A DNA stretch of 64,000 nucleotides from Planctomycetota bacterium (GTDB lineage Bacteria; Planctomycetota; B15-G4; SIAN01), in assembly GCA_028289345.1 (NCBI GenBank), contig JANQQL010000001.1:186001-250000 (forward strand). The letters run 5' to 3'. The position numbers and the translations under genes are program-made. Under the pieces are notes generated by a model that did no database searches, had not been told where the DNA came from, and worked only from the letters and a program-made list of their open reading frames with translations. Below, in pieces: positions 18,628 through 27,706 of this stretch (the first letter of the stretch is position 1; each line of letters starts with the position of its first letter).

Positions 18628-19812
18628 TCACGGCGAGGCCTCTCCATTGGCCTCACCCCCGCTTCCCTCCGGACCGGTTTCCGTCGGAGCCAGGGTTTCC
18701 GTATTCGCTTGCGCCTCGGAAGAGACCTCTTTCTTGGTGAGATCCTCTTCGCCGGGCATGTTTGTTTCTGACGTTTCTGTCGTTTCGCTGCTTTCGGAGG
18801 CCTCGGGGGCTGCCGAATCTTCCGCCGAAGGAGCTGGCGTCGTTGCCGCCGTTGGTCCTTCTTCGCCCGCTTCGCCTTCCCCACCCATCGGCTTCAGATT
18901 GATTTCCCAGCCGGTGAGCTTCGACGCCAGACGGACGTTCTGTCCGCGACGCCCGATGGCCAAAGAGAGCTGATCCTCCGCGACGTGCACCGCCGCGTTG
19001 TGATCGTTCTCATCAAGTTCGATGTTGGAGATTTCGGCCGGCCGCAGCGCATTCATGATCAGCACTTCCACGGAATCGTTCCATGGAATGATGTCGACCT
19101 TTTCCCCGTTGAGTTCTTCGGTGATGGATTTGATTCGAGTGCCTCGAATTCCCACGCAGGCACCAATGCAGTCCACCCGCATGTCATACGAGGAAACCGC
19201 AATCTTGGTGCGATACCCGGGCTCTCGCGCCACTCGCTTGATTTCGATGATGCCGTCGCCGATTTCCGGGACTTCCACCTCGAACAAACGCCGCACCAAG
19301 TCTGGGTGAGAGCGCGACAGGATGATTCGCACTCGCAGTCCGATCTTCTTGACCTCGGTGATGAGGGCCTTGATCCGGTCCCCCACGGAGTACTGCTCGC
19401 CGCGGACAGTTTCGGAGCGAGGCAAGATGCCTTCGCCCTTGCCCAGGTTGACAATGATGTTGCCACCCTCGACCCGCTGCACGACACCATTGACGAGTTC
19501 GCCGACCCGTGCCGTGTACTGATTGAGGACCACATCCTGTTCCGCTTCGCGGATTCGCTGGATCATGACCTGCTTGGCCGTTTGAGCACCGATTCGGCCC
19601 AGGTCGACGAAATCCGCGATGTCATCGCCGAGATAAGCTTCCACCTCGCCCGTTTCGCGGTCGACGTGCACGGTCAGTTCTTCGCCGGCGTCGTACTTCT
19701 TCCGGGCGGCAGTGGCGAGCGCATATTCAATGGACTGAAACAAGAGTTCTTTGTCGATCTCTTTGTCACGATGGAGAGCATCTACGATTCGCAGAATCTC
19801 TTCGCGATCCAT
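18628..19812 (-). CDS. nusA: Transcription termination/antitermination factor NusA
   Basis: 394 residues from the ATG at 19812 (MDREEILRIVDALHRDKEID), preceded by GAGGATCG. The track ORF begins 129 nt upstream, in sequence without family similarity. The N-terminal RNA-polymerase-binding domain covers about 1-125. It is followed by the S1 domain (GELVNGVVQRVEGGNIIVNLGKGEGILP) and two KH domains (CVGIRGTRIKSITEELNGEKVDII and LSLAIGRRGQNVRLASKLTGW). The last 80 residues or so are an acidic Ser/Thr/Glu-rich tail in place of the AR repeats of enterobacteria. First gene of the nusA-infB-ylxP-rbfA operon. The usual rimP is not upstream. Confidence 0.96.
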   Translation of the reverse strand: MDREEILRIVDALHRDKEIDKELLFQSIEYALATAARKKYDAGEELTVHVDRETGEVEAYLGDDIADFVDLGRIGAQTAKQVMIQRIREAEQDVVLNQYTARVGELVNGVVQRVEGGNIIVNLGKGEGILPRSETVRGEQYSVGDRIKALITEVKKIGLRVRIILSRSHPDLVRRLFEVEVPEIGDGIIEIKRVAREPGYRTKIAVSSYDMRVDCIGACVGIRGTRIKSITEELNGEKVDIIPWNDSVEVLIMNALRPAEISNIELDENDHNAAVHVAEDQLSLAIGRRGQNVRLASKLTGWEINLKPMGGEGEAGEEGPTAATTPAPSAEDSAAPEASESSETTETSETNMPGEEDLTKKEVSSEAQANTETLAPTETGPEGSGGEANGEASP

Positions 19813-20094
19813 CGATCCTCGCCTCGCTATTCTCAGTTCCTCGGTCTCGCGGACTCCTTCCACGCGACCCTCCCCGCCCCCGGCGCCGTCCTTTCGAACT
19901 CCATCGCGTTCGAACGCCTCGGCTTCCGAACTCCGCGGCAATGCACGAATGCATCGACCACACGGAGACTTCGACCGAAATGCTCGGAACGGGCCCCAAG
20001 GCCACCACCCTCGCCGTGGTGTGAATCACGGGAGAGCCCACGCCCTCAAGACCCCTTGCCAGGGACTTCCGCCGTGCCTCCCCGGTCCGGTGAC
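19813..20094. other. Leader region upstream of nusA, no gene seen
   Basis: No rimP and no tRNA were found. The 134-codon minus-strand ORF across this stretch is Arg/Ser-rich shadow sequence. The nusA operon promoter should lie here, but no convincing -35/-10 pair was chosen. Confidence 0.5.
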
Positions 20095-20120
20095 AAAAAA
20101 AAGTGGGCTGTGGGCCCACT
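20095..20120 (-). terminator. Rho-independent terminator of the Old Yellow Enzyme gene
   Basis: On the minus strand, AGTGGGC-CCACA-GCCCACT forms a perfect 7-bp stem and is followed directly by a run of eight T, starting with the last stem base. It lies 72 nt after the stop of the minus-strand oxidoreductase gene and before nusA. Confidence 0.85.
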
Positions 20121-20191
20121 CTCATCTCACCGACACCAGGTGCAGAACGGGGACATGGTACAGGAACCACCCCCCGGAGACAACGACGGCC

Positions 20192-21649
20192 TCAGGGAGT
20201 CCAGGGGGGCGCGACCAAGCGCCGACGTCCGTCCTGCGAGACGGCGACCGCCGCGTCTCCGGGCCGGAATTCTCGGTCCCACAGCTGGCACGTGACCTCC
20301 TTGTGCTTCTGGTCCAAGGCCTCGCAGTAGTTGGTGAACACACAGCGCCGAACCTCTGCGCCGCGGCCGAGTTCCATCTTGAGGAACCAGTCCGGGTCGG
20401 CGAGGGACTGGCGGGCCGCGCCGACCAGGTCACAGTCTCCCCGCTGGAGCGCGCCTTCGGCCAATTCGAACGACTGAATGCCGCCGGCCCCCACCACCGG
20501 AGTACGAAAGCCTGCCTCTCGCACCCGTTGCCGAATCGACCGGGACAAAGGCAGGTTGCGGCCGAACGGTGGGTCGCCCTCGATCCGCACCGTGGGCATG
20601 CACTCGTGGCCGCTGACACCGGTGTACGGGTAAGCCGCTTCTCCCACCGCCGGCTGGCGGGCATCTTCGAACTTGCCGCCCTTGGACACCGACAGGAAAT
20701 CCATCCCGGCCGCGGCGAACTCCACCCCGTAATACTCGGCATCTTCGACAGTACTTCCCGCAGAAATCACCTCATCTCCTAGGAACCGGCAACCGACGGG
20801 ATAGTCGCTGCCTACCGTCCGGCGGACCTCACGAAACACCTCCAGTGGCAATCGGACCCTTGCTTCCGGGGATCCGCCATAGCCATCGGTTCGGTTGTTC
20901 CGGCGGGAAAGGAATGACGCCATCGTGTAGGCATGGGCGTAGTGCAATTCGACGCCGTCGAACCCGGCTTCCCGGGCACGTCGAGACGCAGTGGCGAACA
21001 GTCCCGGCAACACCTGGGGGAGGTTGGCGATGTGTGGCTGCTCGGTATCCGTGACCCGTTCCCGGAAGCCGAACTCCAGCGACTCCCACTCCCGCTCCGT
21101 CAAAACCGACCGCAAGGACTCCTCGGAGAGCTGCAGCAGGGCCTCCCGAACGGCTGATTCCTCGGACAGGTCTCGCTCTTCCATGCCGGGCTGCTGAGAC
21201 ACTCCTCGTCGGTGACGATCGGTGATTTCGAGGAAACGCTCGAGGAACTTGCGCCGATCCGGCCGCCGCCGAATACGCAAGAAGTCGATGACCTGAATGA
21301 GCAACCGGGTTTGGCCATCCGATGCCTCGCGAACTCTGCGAACCAGCTCGCGGAGCCCGGGAATGCAGCCATCGTTTCCAATGCGCAGCAGCGGACCGCT
21401 CGGGATGTCGCGAATTCCCGTGGCCTCCACCACCAGCACGCCCGGCTTTCCCCGAGCGAATCGCTCGTACCAATCGAGAACGGCCGGGGTTGCCTCCCCG
21501 TTCTCGGTGGATCGCCAGGGCACCATCGCGGGCACCCAAGTGCGGGTCCGAGACTGGATGGGACCGATGGCGATCGGCTGGAAAAGCAGGCTCGACTGGG
21601 CGGTCTCGCGATCCGGCCAAGTGGTTTCCGGGATGACGTGTTTGGGCAC
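20192..21649 (-). CDS. NADH:flavin oxidoreductase, Old Yellow Enzyme family
   Basis: 485 residues. A TIM-barrel FMN enzyme of the OYE / 2,4-dienoyl-CoA reductase group. The hallmark GFDGVELHYAHAYTMASFLS followed by RNNRTDGYGGSPEARVRLPLEV is intact, and the late phosphate-binding strand reads PVVGAGGIQS. The family reduces activated C=C bonds with NAD(P)H. Dienoyl-CoA reductases carry a 4Fe-4S site with four cysteines. Here the region reads CVFTNYCEALDQKHKEVTC, so only three of the four remain, and the C-terminal FAD/NAD domain of the long reductases is absent. A central insert (about 130-190) is unusual. The start is GTG with an AGGAGG 5 nt upstream. It is divergent from the TPR protein gene at 21685. 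Confidence 0.88.
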   Translation of the reverse strand: MPKHVIPETTWPDRETAQSSLLFQPIAIGPIQSRTRTWVPAMVPWRSTENGEATPAVLDWYERFARGKPGVLVVEATGIRDIPSGPLLRIGNDGCIPGLRELVRRVREASDGQTRLLIQVIDFLRIRRRPDRRKFLERFLEITDRHRRGVSQQPGMEERDLSEESAVREALLQLSEESLRSVLTEREWESLEFGFRERVTDTEQPHIANLPQVLPGLFATASRRAREAGFDGVELHYAHAYTMASFLSRRNNRTDGYGGSPEARVRLPLEVFREVRRTVGSDYPVGCRFLGDEVISAGSTVEDAEYYGVEFAAAGMDFLSVSKGGKFEDARQPAVGEAAYPYTGVSGHECMPTVRIEGDPPFGRNLPLSRSIRQRVREAGFRTPVVGAGGIQSFELAEGALQRGDCDLVGAARQSLADPDWFLKMELGRGAEVRRCVFTNYCEALDQKHKEVTCQLWDREFRPGDAAVAVSQDGRRRLVAPPWTP

Positions 21650-21653
21650 AGGA

Positions 21654-21659
21654 CCTCCT
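21654..21659 (-). promoter_or_regulatory. Strong Shine-Dalgarno fixing the GTG start of the oxidoreductase
   Basis: Minus strand AGGAGG with 5-nt spacing to the GTG at 21649. No ATG in frame is better placed. Confidence 0.65.
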
Positions 21660-21684
21660 GAGTTTCTCGGACCACGGATTATTC

Positions 21685-23685
21685 ATGAATCCTGCGTGGC
21701 CTCGGAGCCAGAATCTCCCCATGGCACTCAGCCTCCTCGTCCTGCTCGCATCGGCACTCCAGACAGGGACCCCGAGACAGATCGGGCCTGCCTCGGCAGA
21801 GCTTCGGCTTTCGGAAACCCTGGAACGGGTGCTGGTCGAGTCCCCGCCCCTGGACGAGATGGCCAGGCACCTCGCTTCCGCCGAGGAGGAATCCGCCGGG
21901 GATTTGCGACTCTCTTATTCCTTGGCGCGTTCGGTCCTCCGTGGTGAGGAAACACTGCCCGCCCTCCCCCGAGATCCCGGTCTGCTGCTGGTGTTGGCTC
22001 GAGAGTGGCCGGTGCCCACACCCGCGTCTTGGGTTCCCGCCTTCGTCGCGCAACTCGGCGCCGGGCCGCTTTGGGACGTGGCCCTCCTGGAGTGGATTGC
22101 CAAAGCGGAGGGATCCGCGGGACCACAAGCCCTGCAATCGTTGATTCCCGAGGAACGAGCCTTGCACTGGCTGCCTCCCACTCGGGCGGCCGCGATGGAG
22201 CTGGTCGGCTTGCGGGGAAACCTCGAGGGCGCTCGCCAGCTCTTTGCAGCGCAATCCAGCTTGCACAACGACGTTCGTCACTACGCGATTTTGGGTTTTC
22301 GAAAGCTCATCGCTCAACAGATCCGCAAACGTCGCGACGCCGCTTTGGCGGACTTCTACAACAACCTGCACCTCGCTTATCCGCCCGGAACGACTTTCTT
22401 GCTCGAGGCGGCCGCCAAATGGATTCGCCTCGGCAAGAACCTGGACCAAGCCGACCGCTGGTTGGAGGAGGTCGAAATCTCGGTCCAGGGGAGACTCGAC
22501 ACCGGCAGTCTCGAAGTTTGGGTGAACACTCGACTGGGGCGCTTCTGGTCTGCGTTCTTTGCCGGCGAACCAATCGCACGAATCGAAGCCTTGCTCGGGG
22601 ACGAACTGGTCTGGCCACGGCAACCCGCCGAGCGCGAAGACACACTTCGGATTGCCCAGGCCAAAGTCGATCTGGTGCGAGGATTCCTTCGCGAGTGGGC
22701 GGGAGAGTCAGGAAAGGCGGCGTTCCAAAGAGCTCTCGAGGAGATCCCCAAAGACGCGAACTCGAACCCCTTCGATCGAGCCTTCTACGGAACCTTCGGT
22801 CCCTACTTCGCCATCCAGATTCAACGTCGCCTGGGTCACGCCGACCCGGCCCGCGAGTCCTTGGCAAATCTCGTTGCGGAGATCGAAGCTTCCACCGCCT
22901 GGACCGGTTTGGGTCTGTTGAATCGCGATGAGTTCCAAGAGGACCGAGCGGTCAGCGACGTGTTCTTGCGACTCGCGGAACTGACTCTCCAGGATGCGGG
23001 GGATCCAGACGCGGCCGCGGCTCTACTTGCGGAACGGCTGCCAATTCTGGAGAAGCTCGGCGCCTGGCCCAATCCACAAACCTTGCTTCATGGAAAGCTG
23101 TTGGCGGGTCGGATCCACCTGCATCGGCGCGATGGCGCAAATGCAATGCAGGCAATCGAAACCGCGGAGAAGTTGTGCAGCGAACTTCGCCTGGGATGGC
23201 GAGAGCACTTCGTGAAAATGCGCGATCGGGGCGAACTTCCCCCGGTGCCGCCCGAACGAACATTGTGGCAGGAAGAGCGTGCGTTCTCCGACTGGAACAC
23301 GCGCGCGCTGCTCCAACGCGCTGGCCTAGAAGCGACCCTGTTGTTGGACCGCACCGCCTCGACTCGCTCGCTCCACCGCGCGAGCATCCACGCGAGATGG
23401 GACGAGGACCGCTGGGCTGCGGTCGCCCTGAACCACGCGGCGCGAGGCCTTTCCACGCTCGCCGAGCGGGCGCTCACCTGCGTTGAGCCGAGTGCGCCCT
23501 ACTACTATGATCTTGGCTGCGCCCACGCCTACTTGGGCAACGAAGAACAGGCAATCGAGTTTCTCGAACAACACCTCGCGACTCAAACCTGCACCCCGGC
23601 CGGTCGCCGACTCGAAGTCGAATTCATGCGGAAGGACCCGGACTTGCAGCGGTTGTCAGCTCACCCTCGATTCCCGCAGCCGTGA
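21685..23685 (+). CDS. Exported TPR-like repeat protein of unknown function
   Basis: 666 residues. The start region MALSLLVLLASALQTGTP (an alternative ATG at 21721) looks like a signal peptide. The rest is almost wholly helical with TPR/SEL-like spacing, for example the C-terminal ALTCVEPSAPYYYDLGCAHAYLGNEEQAIEFLEQHL. No catalytic motif was seen. TPR folds usually bind partner proteins. It is divergent from the oxidoreductase and followed 35 nt later by thiS, so it may share a transcript with the thiamine genes although no functional link is evident. Confidence 0.8.
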   Translation: MNPAWPRSQNLPMALSLLVLLASALQTGTPRQIGPASAELRLSETLERVLVESPPLDEMARHLASAEEESAGDLRLSYSLARSVLRGEETLPALPRDPGLLLVLAREWPVPTPASWVPAFVAQLGAGPLWDVALLEWIAKAEGSAGPQALQSLIPEERALHWLPPTRAAAMELVGLRGNLEGARQLFAAQSSLHNDVRHYAILGFRKLIAQQIRKRRDAALADFYNNLHLAYPPGTTFLLEAAAKWIRLGKNLDQADRWLEEVEISVQGRLDTGSLEVWVNTRLGRFWSAFFAGEPIARIEALLGDELVWPRQPAEREDTLRIAQAKVDLVRGFLREWAGESGKAAFQRALEEIPKDANSNPFDRAFYGTFGPYFAIQIQRRLGHADPARESLANLVAEIEASTAWTGLGLLNRDEFQEDRAVSDVFLRLAELTLQDAGDPDAAAALLAERLPILEKLGAWPNPQTLLHGKLLAGRIHLHRRDGANAMQAIETAEKLCSELRLGWREHFVKMRDRGELPPVPPERTLWQEERAFSDWNTRALLQRAGLEATLLLDRTASTRSLHRASIHARWDEDRWAAVALNHAARGLSTLAERALTCVEPSAPYYYDLGCAHAYLGNEEQAIEFLEQHLATQTCTPAGRRLEVEFMRKDPDLQRLSAHPRFPQP

Positions 23686-23720
23686 ACTCGGTCGGGAAGA
23701 ACCATAGGACGCCGGCGCGA

Positions 23721-23936
23721 ATGAATCCGCAAGACCGCATCAACGTTCGCGTCAATGGCGAAACCAAGCAGATCCCTGCGCAAACCACGGTCACGGATTT
23801 GCTGGATTTGCTCTCCCTTCCTCACGAGCGCATCGCCATCGAAAAGAACCGAACGCTGCTGCCGCGAGCCGACTTCGGAAAACCTCTCGCCGAAGGCGAC
23901 ACGCTGGAGATCGTCACCTTCGTCGGAGGCGGATGA
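23721..23936 (+). CDS. thiS: Sulfur carrier protein ThiS
   Basis: 71 residues, ubiquitin-like. ThiS carries sulfur as a C-terminal thiocarboxylate for thiazole synthesis in thiamine formation. The family start [25 protein letters not shown] and the required Gly-Gly end (EIVTFVGGG) are present. The ATG at 23721 gives the normal length; the track ORF begins 39 nt earlier. thiG follows after 28 nt. No TPP riboswitch was found in front. Confidence 0.93.
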   Translation: MNPQDRINVRVNGETKQIPAQTTVTDLLDLLSLPHERIAIEKNRTLLPRADFGKPLAEGDTLEIVTFVGGG

Positions 23937-23964
23937 CCCGCTTCCCTCTCACCAAGGAACACCC

Positions 23965-24759
23965 ATGACCGCTGCCACGGAAGCACCTCTGACCATCGGC
24001 AAGTATCGGTTCCAATCCCGTCTGTTCTTGGGAACCGGGAAGTACTCCACGATGGAGCAAATGAAGAGCGCCCTGGAGGCGTCCGGAACCGATTGCGTGA
24101 CCGTGGCAGTTCGCCGTGTTTCCCTCGACCCGAACGAAGAGAGCCTCTTGAAGCACTTGGACTTGGATCGATACACGCTCCTGCCGAACACCGCGGGGTG
24201 CTACACCGCCGAAGACGCACTTCGCGTGGCGCGCCTTGGCCGTGAGGCCGGACTCTCGGACTTGATCAAGCTGGAAGTCTTGGGAGACCGACTCACGCTA
24301 CTACCGGACCCGGTCGCCACCTTGGAAGCCACCGAAGTTCTGGTCAAGGAAGGCTTCACCGTTCTCACCTACACCTCCGACGACCCGGTCATGGCACTCA
24401 AGCTGCAGGACGTCGGTGCTGCGGTGGTCATGCCCTTGGGATCCCCCATCGGCTCTGGCCAGGGCATCAACAATCCGCGCAACATTCGCCTGATCAAGAA
24501 CACCTTGTCGGTGCCAGTCATCGTCGATGCGGGGGTGGGCACCGCTTCCGACGTGACCGTGGCCTTCGAACTGGGGGTGGACGGGGTGCTGATGAATACG
24601 GGAATCGCCCTCGCGGACGACCCGGTGGCGATGGCGGCCGCCATGAAGCACGCGGCGATCGCCGGGCGCGTCGCGTTCCAGGCCGGACGCATGCCGACCC
24701 GCGAGTACGCCAGCCCCAGCAGTCCGGCAGAAGGAACCATCACGGCCAGTGCTCCTTGA
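23965..24759 (+). CDS. thiG: Thiazole synthase ThiG
   Basis: 264 residues, TIM-barrel enzyme that joins 1-deoxyxylulose-5-phosphate, dehydroglycine and the ThiS thiocarboxylate into the thiazole phosphate of thiamine. The Schiff-base lysine is Lys102 in [10 protein letters not shown]. The phosphate-binding strands [10 protein letters not shown] and [12 protein letters not shown] are intact. The ATG at 23965 starts the conserved [18 protein letters not shown] region; the track ORF begins 210 nt upstream inside thiS. The adenylyltransferase ThiF, the dehydroglycine supplier (ThiO or ThiH) and thiC are not in the window. Confidence 0.96.
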   Translation: MTAATEAPLTIGKYRFQSRLFLGTGKYSTMEQMKSALEASGTDCVTVAVRRVSLDPNEESLLKHLDLDRYTLLPNTAGCYTAEDALRVARLGREAGLSDLIKLEVLGDRLTLLPDPVATLEATEVLVKEGFTVLTYTSDDPVMALKLQDVGAAVVMPLGSPIGSGQGINNPRNIRLIKNTLSVPVIVDAGVGTASDVTVAFELGVDGVLMNTGIALADDPVAMAAAMKHAAIAGRVAFQAGRMPTREYASPSSPAEGTITASAP

Positions 24760-24782
24760 CCGTGGACCGAGCCCAGGGTGCC

Positions 24783-25661
24783 ATGCAACTTCCGGAAGAC
24801 GTACTGCGTGAGCAAGCTCACTCCGACGATTTGCGCACAGTTCCTTTTGAAACTCTCGCGTCACTCGCTTCCTCATCCCGCCTTCGGTCCTCGGCGGACT
24901 GCTCCCTGTGCAATGCTCAATCCGGGGCAATCCTCGACCAGGGCGACTTGCTGGGCGGCAAGACTCTGACGGTTCTCGAAACAGCGAACGATCAGGGGAT
25001 CGAGCTGCGCCAGTACACCTCCACCGACCACGACGAAGACATGGACACGGTGCCGCCGATGGATGCCATCACGGTCATGGAGCGGATCTCCAAGGTGGAA
25101 CAGTACCTGCTCGAAGAAGCTTCCGACCACTATCCCCCGACCGCAGACGGTCTGCGCGGATGGGTGACGATCCGCAAGCACAAGCGGGTCGGCCGTCATG
25201 GATTCCAGCAGGTGCGCCTGCAAAGCTCGGAGCCTCCCTGGCTCGAACGCGAAAGGCACTGGCGACAACACAACGGCGGCAGTCGGCCGGCCCGATTGGA
25301 GGTCGCGGCCACCGCGGAAACAACCGTTGGCGAGTTTCGCGGCGGGGTGACCGCCCTGTTGGATCCGAGCTCGCCGCGCGCACTGGAAGTGGTTTTGTTC
25401 TTTCGTCCTTCTTGCTCCGGGTGGCTGCACCAGGTGCCGGGCGATCAACGCTGGGGGATGGCTCAGGCAATCCGTGAGGTGACGGGCGCGTTGCGCCTGG
25501 AGTTGTCCTTGCGCGGCTATCCCGAGGCCTACACCTGGGTCCTGCATGCCGGTCAGAACGAAGAACTCTTTGTCCGCTTGTTCGTCAGTCACCGAGTGTC
25601 CCGGGAGGGCGGTCACGAGTCCTGGGTTCGCGCACTCAAGGACCATCTCGGCCTGAGTTGA
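24783..25661 (+). CDS. Conserved-looking protein of unknown function
   Basis: 292 residues from the ATG at 24783, which has AGGG 5 nt upstream. A TTG at 24756 overlapping the thiG stop (TTGA) is an alternative start. I recognise no family. It is cytoplasmic by composition. Two cysteines lie close together (CSLC, about residue 40), and an acidic patch TSTDHDEDMDTVPPMD is followed by a basic stretch RKHKRVGRHG. The C-terminal half alternates strands and helices (SPRALEVVLFFRPSCSG, LELSLRGYPEAYTWVLHAG). It sits between thiG and the MFS gene, whose ATG overlaps its TGA by 1 nt, so it is translationally coupled to the transporter. Confidence 0.7.
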   Translation: MQLPEDVLREQAHSDDLRTVPFETLASLASSSRLRSSADCSLCNAQSGAILDQGDLLGGKTLTVLETANDQGIELRQYTSTDHDEDMDTVPPMDAITVMERISKVEQYLLEEASDHYPPTADGLRGWVTIRKHKRVGRHGFQQVRLQSSEPPWLERERHWRQHNGGSRPARLEVAATAETTVGEFRGGVTALLDPSSPRALEVVLFFRPSCSGWLHQVPGDQRWGMAQAIREVTGALRLELSLRGYPEAYTWVLHAGQNEELFVRLFVSHRVSREGGHESWVRALKDHLGLS

Positions 25662-26845
25662 TGGAAGCTCGACTCTGGACGCTGCCGTTCTGCCTGACCG
25701 CCGCCGCCAATCTGCTCCATGGGACCTCGTTCCACACGTTCGTCCATCTGCCAGGATTTCTGCGCAGTCGCGGATTGGAAGAACACACCATTGGATGGTG
25801 GATGGCACTGCTGTCCGGAGTCGCCATCTTGGTGCGCCCCTGGATCGCACGGACCATCGATGTTCGTGGAAGACGAGTCGTGCTCCTTGCCGGTGGCGCA
25901 ATCCATGTGTTTGCCTGCCTCACCTATCTGCTCGCCGCGCACGGAGCAGAGTGGATTCTGTTGGCCCGCGTCGTTCACGGGTTCTCTCACGCGGCGCTCT
26001 TCTCCGTCATGTTCACCGTCGCCGCCGACGTGATTCCGGCGCAACGCTTGACCCAAGGGATGGCGTTGTTCGGAATCTCCGGAATGGTCTCGTTGTCCAT
26101 CGGTAGCACCTTGGGGGACTTCGTTTTGCGACACGGCGACTACTTCGACTTGCTATGGAGCGCCGCCGGATTTGCCACCTTGGGCTGGTTGGTTTGCCTG
26201 CCACTCCGCGACAGCCACTCTTCGCCCGGGCAGAAGGTGGTCGCTCCTCGGCCTTTTCGGGTGTCTGCTCGCCAAACCGACCTGCTACCGATTTGGTTCT
26301 TGGGAACGGTCTATGCTTTTTCGATGGCGGCTTGCTTCGTGTTTCTCAAGACCTATGTGATCGAGATTGGGACCGGTTCCGCGGGTGGCTTCTTCTCCGC
26401 GTATGCGACTGGCGCCATCGCTCTTCGTTTCGGGGGCGGGTGGATTCCTGATCGCTGGGGACGGCGCAAGATGTTGGTGCCGGCGTTTTGCGCCACGGTC
26501 GCGGGCCTCGGAGTTCTGGGTTTTTGGCCCCAGGCCTCGGCGATCCTGCTGGCGGGTCTCCTGTGTGGACTCGGCCATGGCTTCATTTTTCCCATCTTGC
26601 TGAGTTTGGTTCGCATTCGTGCCAGGGACGGCGAGCAAGGCGCAGGGATGGCGTTGTTCACCGCCTTGTTCGACATTGGAGCGCTCTTGGGCAGCCCGAC
26701 CCTCGGCCTGGTGGTCTCGCGCGCGGGCTATCCCGCCATGTTTTCCGTCGCCGCGCTGAGCACGGCATTGGCCCTGGTCACTTTCTTGTGGTGGGATCGC
26801 AACCATCGAGTCGACACCCCCTCCGAGAACCAGGCCTCGGCTTGA
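25661..26845 (+). CDS. MFS transporter
   Basis: 394 residues with about 12 hydrophobic segments and the loop 2-3 signature in the form RPWIARTIDVRGRR (MFS motif A variant DxxGRR), repeated in the second half as GGGWIPDRWGRRKM. It is an inner-membrane secondary transporter; the substrate cannot be told. The ATG at 25661 overlaps the previous stop (TGATG), and the TTG chosen in the track one codon earlier is less likely. Followed after 16 nt by larE. Confidence 0.88.
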   Translation: MEARLWTLPFCLTAAANLLHGTSFHTFVHLPGFLRSRGLEEHTIGWWMALLSGVAILVRPWIARTIDVRGRRVVLLAGGAIHVFACLTYLLAAHGAEWILLARVVHGFSHAALFSVMFTVAADVIPAQRLTQGMALFGISGMVSLSIGSTLGDFVLRHGDYFDLLWSAAGFATLGWLVCLPLRDSHSSPGQKVVAPRPFRVSARQTDLLPIWFLGTVYAFSMAACFVFLKTYVIEIGTGSAGGFFSAYATGAIALRFGGGWIPDRWGRRKMLVPAFCATVAGLGVLGFWPQASAILLAGLLCGLGHGFIFPILLSLVRIRARDGEQGAGMALFTALFDIGALLGSPTLGLVVSRAGYPAMFSVAALSTALALVTFLWWDRNHRVDTPSENQASA

Positions 26846-26861
26846 GCGGTACAATGGGTCC

Positions 26862-27701
26862 ATGCACTCCCCCACTCCCGCTCCCCTCGACTCTTCGCCA
26901 GTCTCTGCGCAGAAAATCGCGGCGCTTCATGAAACGATTGACTCGCTGAAGCGGGTCGCCGTGGCGTTCTCTGCGGGGATCGACTCCACCCTGGTGCTGA
27001 AGGTCTGCGCGGAACGGCTCGGCGAGAACGCCCTCGCAGTGATTGGCATCTCCCCTTCTCTGCCTCCTGGAGAACTCGAACAGGCCCGGTCCCTGGCCAA
27101 GGAGATCGGCACCACGTTGTTGGAAGTCGAAACCAACGAGCTGGAGAACCCCGCTTACGCCGCCAATCCGGACAACCGCTGCTACTTCTGCAAGAAAGAG
27201 CTGTTTCGAGAAGTGTTGCCAATTGCTCGAGCACGCAAGATTCCGTGGGTGGTCGATGGGTTGAATGCCGACGATCTGACCGATCACCGTCCCGGTCGCG
27301 TCGCCACCGACGAAGCCGGGGTGCGCCATCCTCTGGTCGAAGCCGGCTTTCACAAATCAGAGGTCCGGGACTACGCTCGAGTCCTCGGCCTGCCCAACTG
27401 GAACAAGCCAGCGCTGGCTTGCCTGTCTTCCCGCGTCCCCTCCGGGGATCCGATCGATGCGGAGTTGCTGCAGCGCATTGGCCAGGCCGAGTCGTCCTTG
27501 CAGGCTCTCGGATTCCGAGGTTTTCGAGTTCGCTGCCACGGGGAACTGGCACGCCTGGAGCTCCCGCCGCCACAACTGGGTCGGGCACTCGAGCAACGGG
27601 AACAAATCTCTCGCTCCCTCCGGCAACTGGGATTTCGCTTTGTCACCCTCGACCTCGAGGGCTACCGCCGCGGATCCCTGAATCCTTCGGAAGCGAGCTG
27701 A
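26862..27701 (+). CDS. larE: ATP-dependent sulfur transferase LarE
   Basis: 279 residues of the PP-loop ATPase family LarE, which sulfurates the precursor of the nickel-pincer cofactor of lactate racemase. The PP-loop is AFSAGIDST (residues 35-43), a variant of SGGxDS. NRCYFCKKELF (106-116) and KPALACLSSR (182-191), with Cys187 at the position of the sacrificial cysteine of the Lactobacillus enzyme, are intact. No larA, larB or larC lies in the window. It begins 16 nt after the MFS gene and ends 5 nt before the next gene, so it is in the same transcription unit. Confidence 0.92.
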   Translation: MHSPTPAPLDSSPVSAQKIAALHETIDSLKRVAVAFSAGIDSTLVLKVCAERLGENALAVIGISPSLPPGELEQARSLAKEIGTTLLEVETNELENPAYAANPDNRCYFCKKELFREVLPIARARKIPWVVDGLNADDLTDHRPGRVATDEAGVRHPLVEAGFHKSEVRDYARVLGLPNWNKPALACLSSRVPSGDPIDAELLQRIGQAESSLQALGFRGFRVRCHGELARLELPPPQLGRALEQREQISRSLRQLGFRFVTLDLEGYRRGSLNPSEAS

Positions 27702-27706
27702 CCCTC

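Noticed and set aside
23600-23720. TPP riboswitch in front of thiS
   Set aside because: Only 35 nt separate thiS from the previous gene and no THI-box sequence (such as CUGAGA with ACCUGA) was found there.
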